A DNA stretch of 64,000 nt from NCBI RefSeq assembly GCF_020080835.1, contig NC_058161.1, positions 15,675,603-15,739,602 of the forward strand, read 5' to 3'. Below are positions 59,818 to 64,000 of the stretch, piece after piece; position 1 is the first letter of the stretch; each line of letters begins with the position of its first letter. This stretch comes from Cotesia glomerata (Eukaryota > Arthropoda > Insecta > Hymenoptera > Braconidae). The notes beneath the pieces were generated by a model, which had not been told where the DNA came from, did not search any database, and saw only the letters and a list, made by a program, of their open reading frames with translations. Position numbers and translations under genes: made by a program.

Positions 59818-60015
59818 TCACGGAAAAAAAAGGAAAAAATTACTTTATAAATAGCAATAAGTGTTGCTCCAAATTTAATACTACAAAAATTGCAGTTTGA
59901 AATAACATTTTCGAAATTTAAACTTTGAATGTTAATTTTCAAAGCTTTAAATATAATATTTACATTTTAGAATGTAATTATTATAAAATTTGTAAAAATT
60001 ACAATCTACACGGAG
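59818..60015. mobile_element. Family B-like ends, possibly a partial element
   Basis: cacggaaaaaaaaggaaaaa at 59820 and tacacggagaaaaaag at 60007 are B-type ends in the same, not inverted, sense. They may be the left ends of two abutting or truncated copies. Confidence 0.35.
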
Positions 60016-60232
60016 AAAAAAGTATTGCTATTGTAGTGATCCAGTGGATCGTGAACGTAGTATTGTGATTAGCTCAAAACAGTATTGTCATTTTCACAAT
60101 ATTATAACCTGATATACTCGATACTTTGAATTCTTATATTCACTTGCCGTGGTATGTAAAATTATGTAAAAATTTTCCCATTTATTTTTTCAAAGTTTAT
60201 CTTTGCTCTCATGTAGTTTCTTTCATTTTCTT

Positions 60233-60415
60233 TCATTTGTTTAACATCTTTACAACTCGAACAGATACCACAAAACTACCAGCTTTACTAGTATTTAATT
60301 TCGATGGACCCCATAGAACTAATGCAAAGAGAGAATGTTTCTCGACCAATAGTGCAGATGGAATGTCCATCGCTTGGCTTGAATAAGGTTCACTAGTCAC
60401 TTGACCAATAGGCAT
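60233..60415 (-). CDS. Small open frame in a GC-richer island, unrecognised
   Basis: ATG at 60415 opens 60 codons to TGA 60233-60235 (begins MPIGQVTSEPYSSQ, ends VVSVRVVKMLNK). Codon and residue mix look natural and TATATATAAA lies 15-30 bases upstream of the ATG on the minus strand. Against this, the other strand is also open over the same bases, behind a good pyrimidine tract and acceptor (cgaacag at 60257-60263), so I cannot tell which strand, if either, is coding. No family recognised. Confidence 0.25.
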   Translation of the reverse strand: MPIGQVTSEPYSSQAMDIPSALLVEKHSLFALVLWGPSKLNTSKAGSFVVSVRVVKMLNK

Positions 60416-60598
60416 GAAAAAACTTTAATTTATATATACATAATGGGTCATGAAGAAAAAAATAATAATAATATTCATGTGAGTTTTTGAACTGAAGAAT
60501 AATTCTAGTTTTTCAAGTTAAAAGCTTACAAATAAAAGTTTAACGTATTAAGTAATATGTTCATAGTACTTTAAATTCTAAAGAAAATCGGCTTGAGT

Positions 60599-60625
60599 TA
60601 AAAAAAAAAAAAAAAAAAAAAAAAA
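60599..60625. repeat. Poly-A tract
   Basis: A run of about 26 A. It could be a retroposed tail, but nothing upstream supports that. Comparable homopolymer runs lie at 59706-59730 and 11350-11372. Confidence 0.8.
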
Positions 60626-61205
60626 GAAGAAACTGCAGAGACTGGGAAAAATCGAATTTTTCTCACGGGGATTTGTAAGTCCGAATTGAATGGGATGTCG
60701 CGATTTTAAAAGCTGGTAATCTCAACGTAGAGCCCTGTAAAAGTTTTAGATTTTTCATCAAGTTGTTTGTGAGATTACAGTAGGAGCTTATTGAGTAGAC
60801 AAAACGACAGACCAATGGATCAACCGACAAACCGAAATCTTTCAAACATACAATGTTATTTCATTATCACTAAAAGCAGACATCAACTAACTAATAATGT
60901 ATTATTATAAAAAAAAAATTTATTTTTATTACAATTAATTTACTTTTATAATAATTGAGATGAAAGAAAGAAAAACATTTTAATGAATAATCACTTATTT
61001 TTTTCAAACAAGCACTTTTAATGGATAATTAACAAATAGAAAAGAGTAAAAAATATTAAAAATAAATTATCCAACAGTAAATTAAATTTAAAATTAATTC
61101 GGTGAGTTAAAAATTTATAATTATAATAATTTTGTAATTTGATAATAAATATAATTAATTAATAAGAATTAATTTATAATAATTAGTTAATAATTTTATA
61201 ATAAA

Positions 61206-62887
61206 CTAGACGACCCGGTGAACTTCGTATCACCTACATATATTTGTGAAAAGTATAGTCAAAATTTAATACAAAATTCTTATTTACATTCAATGCAACA
61301 TAGTTATACACTTAATCAATTTAAAGCTTTTTGATGGACTACATTTTTTATCTTTTTTTGCGGTGCGTAAATATATAAAGATGATGGTTTTCCGATTCAC
61401 GAACACAGGACGTATAATTTCCCATGCACGAAATAGGGAAACTCCGATTTGATTCCGCAAATTTTCAACGACTGGCCTGGCGATTTATTTATGATCGTCA
61501 GTGCGGTTTGAACGTGAGATAGCTCGTCCCACATCTCATTAACTGGCATGACCTTAGTCAGGTTGTCTTCTCCTTGGTATTTTGAAACAATAACAATCAA
61601 AAAGTTCTTACGCACTGACAAACTGATAATAGATAAATAGATTTTATTAATCGGCTTGAAATTAATAATCAAGTGTTTGAAAAATGCATTCATTTTCAAC
61701 CGTTACATTTCCGCAATCATAAAATCAATTAATTAGTTATGTGATTAGCAAAAATAACATGTATAAAAAATTCTTAGTCCGTTGACTGAATAACTACATG
61801 TCATGTTAAGTTTTGAAAACCTTACAATGACTTTTTCCCCGCTGCCAAAGAGACGATTATTCTAAGGAAATTTTTATTAAATGTTATTGAAGTTTAATAG
61901 ATATGTCCTTAATTTCATGTCTCAAAAAGTCCTAGTTTATGAACAAAAATATTTCTTACATTCTACTCACCACTCTGACACAACCTACATATCAATTGAA
62001 TTATCACGAAATTCTTTTTTGGTTGAAATCTAATCATTGACTAAGAAAAATATTTAAATCGGTTGACCTTGAAGGCCATCCCTGTAATTTTCTGTATCTC
62101 TTGAGATTCTTTAAATTTTATATCTATAGGAACTGTATTTGAAGAATATGAATTTTTTGACAATTATCACTTCCGCACTCCTATGCGGGGGAAGAATTTC
62201 GTAAGATCCTATTCGAGATGACATCTACATTGTAAATAAAAGATTCCAACAAAACTTCGAGTCCATAAAAACTATCGATTGGAAATGAGAAATTTTCATG
62301 GCTAACGCCCCCGCAATCCTTTTTGAGGTTAGAATTTGATGAAATCCACTCTTAGCTGAACTTAACATCATACACGAAGATTCCTACTAAATTTGAAGTC
62401 TGTAGAAGTTACAGTTTGAAAATGAAAACTTAACATTCCAACACCCACCCCCGTAATCCTTATTAGGGATGGGTTGTAAAATCCGCTCTTAGATCATTTC
62501 CGCATCATATATGAAAGACTCCACCTAAATTTGACGTCTGTAGGATCTACAATTTGAAAGTTAAAAATTTTCATTGTCAATATCCACCCCCGCAACTCCC
62601 TGTGGAGCGAGCTATCGTAAAATTCGTTCATAGATTATTTCTATATCTCTTACAAAAGATTCCTACCAAATTTCGGAACTATAGGAGCTATAGTTCAAAA
62701 ACCGGAATAATTCATTGTTAACGCTCCCGCAATCCCCTTTGAGGGAAAATTTTTTAAGATTTTTTTTACATACAAACCTTCTCCTAACAATTCTGACGAT
62801 AACAAAAAAAAATTTAGTTCAATCGGTCCAGCCGTTCTCAAGTGATGCGTGGACATACATGCGGCATTTCATTTTTATTTATATAGA
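61206..62887 (-). mobile_element. Helitron, internally deleted
   Basis: On the minus strand the 5' end is TCTATATAAATAAAAATG after a host A (62888). The 3' end is a hairpin (GGTGA, 8-base loop, TCACC) and then GGGTCGTCTAG before a host T at 61205. TC...hairpin...CTRR between A and T is diagnostic for Helitrons. It includes a degraded helicase C-terminus and four to five imperfect repeats of about 125 bases near its 5' end (62080-62760). Confidence 0.85.
61397..61699 (-). pseudogene. Helitron helicase C-terminal remnant
   Basis: 100 open codons on the minus strand, opening with ATG 61699. The last 30 residues (INKSPGQSLKICG ... YFVHGKLYVLCS) match the conserved end of the Pif1-family helicase of Helitron Rep/Hel proteins, normally INK-x-QGQ-x-L and SHGQLYVACSR. 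Here QGQ has become PGQ and ACSR has become LCS followed by a stop. The preceding 70 residues retain little. The replication-initiator and most helicase motifs are missing, so it cannot drive transposition. Confidence 0.7.
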
Positions 62888-64000
62888 TAAATTCTGTCGT
62901 ATGTGTCACAAAAATCATCTATAAGCTTTCATTAATATTACACAGTAAAAAATTTTGCATAAAAAAAAATTGTGTTAAATATTTAAAACTAGTTGAGACT
63001 TTAATTATTTTTTTCAATATTAACCTCCCAACTTTAACGAATAAAAAACTATACCCAAAAAACTTGAATTATTGTAAAATGTAAAAAAAATTTAATAATA
63101 ATACATTGTCGATATAATTTTTGAAAAATTTTATGTTTTTAACTCGTTTATCGTCAGCTATTTTTTCGAATAAAGATCTGGCAACGTCGCGTCAACAGCT
63201 GAGAAAAAAGAAAAGAATAGAAATATAGTTACAGAGAGAGAAATATTTAGCTCACACACTTATCCATGTCTCTTTAATGGGTATAATCAAACGCGCTGTT
63301 GCCAAATCTGTTTATTGAATCCGGCAAGTAATAAATACAAAAGTCATTTTATTACTTTATTTTATTAAATAAGTAAAAATCATCAATTATTAAATTGTTC
63401 AAATTATTTTAAATTAAAATAAAGAATTTTGACGAATATTGATAAGACTGAAAGTAAAAAAAAGTTTAAACATTATTTTGACTCATAAGTTACGCTCGAA
63501 CCTCCTTAAGAGAAATTGAAAAACAATAGAAATTCGTAAAAATAATTAATTTATACAGTAAAATTTTATGACATTAATAAATTATGTAAAAGACCTGTTT
63601 CTGATTTCCATAATTAATATTATGAATAATTAAACACTCGAAGGAAAGTATAAATAATTAATCTACAAGTTTTATCTTATAAATAGTATTTATTATTCGA
63701 ATGCAAATAAATTTAATAGAAAAAGCAATAATGGAGGAGTTGGAATTTTTTATATGAATTATGCATAATATTGCGTAAATACGTAAATATTTGTCGTTTG
63801 ATAAATAAAAGAAATAGTTGATTTGAAAGAGCGATTAGGGGTTTTAGCTAATGTAATTTTTATTATCATAATGAAGAGATCAAGAATATCATGAATGGCT
63901 AATGAATATGGGTGGTTAATAACGAGCATCGACACTATTACTGGAAGCAATAACGACCCCCATGAGGCTCATTTACTTGGCCGATAACTCCCAAGGTGAT
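62888..64000. other. AT-rich stretch without a recognisable gene
   Basis: 63170-63320 is more balanced and may be single-copy. The minus frame 63759-63950 lacks domain features. Nothing else seen to the window edge. Confidence 0.4.

Noticed and set aside
60126..60386. Plus-strand 86-codon frame
   Set aside because: Starts with TTG. The part after the acceptor at 60263 could be an exon, but the opposite strand is equally open, so only the ATG-led minus frame is listed, at low confidence.

Overview
This is a 64 kb piece of AT-rich, repeat-laden nuclear DNA from a metazoan, most likely an insect. A parasitoid (braconid-type) wasp is my guess from the low GC, the dense small DNA transposons and the Helitron-type ends, but no species marker is present. 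Most open frames over 60 codons are chance frames in repeats or microsatellites, and many open with GTG or TTG rather than ATG.

The best-supported host-type gene is a small intronless gene present twice, at 19742-20119 and 24608-24985. It encodes a 125-residue protein with a proline-rich/acidic N-terminus, one canonical C2H2 zinc finger, a second broken finger and a basic tail. Each copy has a CCAAT box, a TATA box and a short leader. About 20 bases after the stop, each has a stem-loop matching the metazoan replication-dependent histone mRNA 3' end, followed by a purine-rich element resembling the U7 snRNA target. A non-histone gene with a complete histone-type 3' end is the most interesting thing here. 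The coding parts differ at 2 of 378 bases, while flanks differ at roughly 4 percent by eye.

Layout. 0-17 kb: no convincing gene; nested TA-target elements, foldback palindromes, and a Helentron-type repeat joined to Helitron-type sequence. 17-27 kb: solo LTR, then the two zinc-finger copies inside a diverged tandem duplication of about 3 kb that shares older transposon insertions. 27-33 kb: gene-poor, with a 1.6 kb TTAA-flanked transposon carrying a truncated transposase (274 codons, minus strand). 33-40 kb: TA-target and foldback elements and a GC-richer inverted-repeat element containing a tRNA-like segment. 40-52 kb: the only stretch with hints of host exons, namely a possible terminal exon near 41.1 kb and a possible signal-peptide first exon at 51.6 kb on the minus strand. 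52-64 kb: a GGTGTTA-rich element, three nested elements at 55.5-58.1 kb, and a Helitron with a helicase relic at 61.2-62.9 kb.

No rRNA, true tRNA, CRISPR array or recognisable viral gene was seen. All repeat boundaries and similarities were found by eye.
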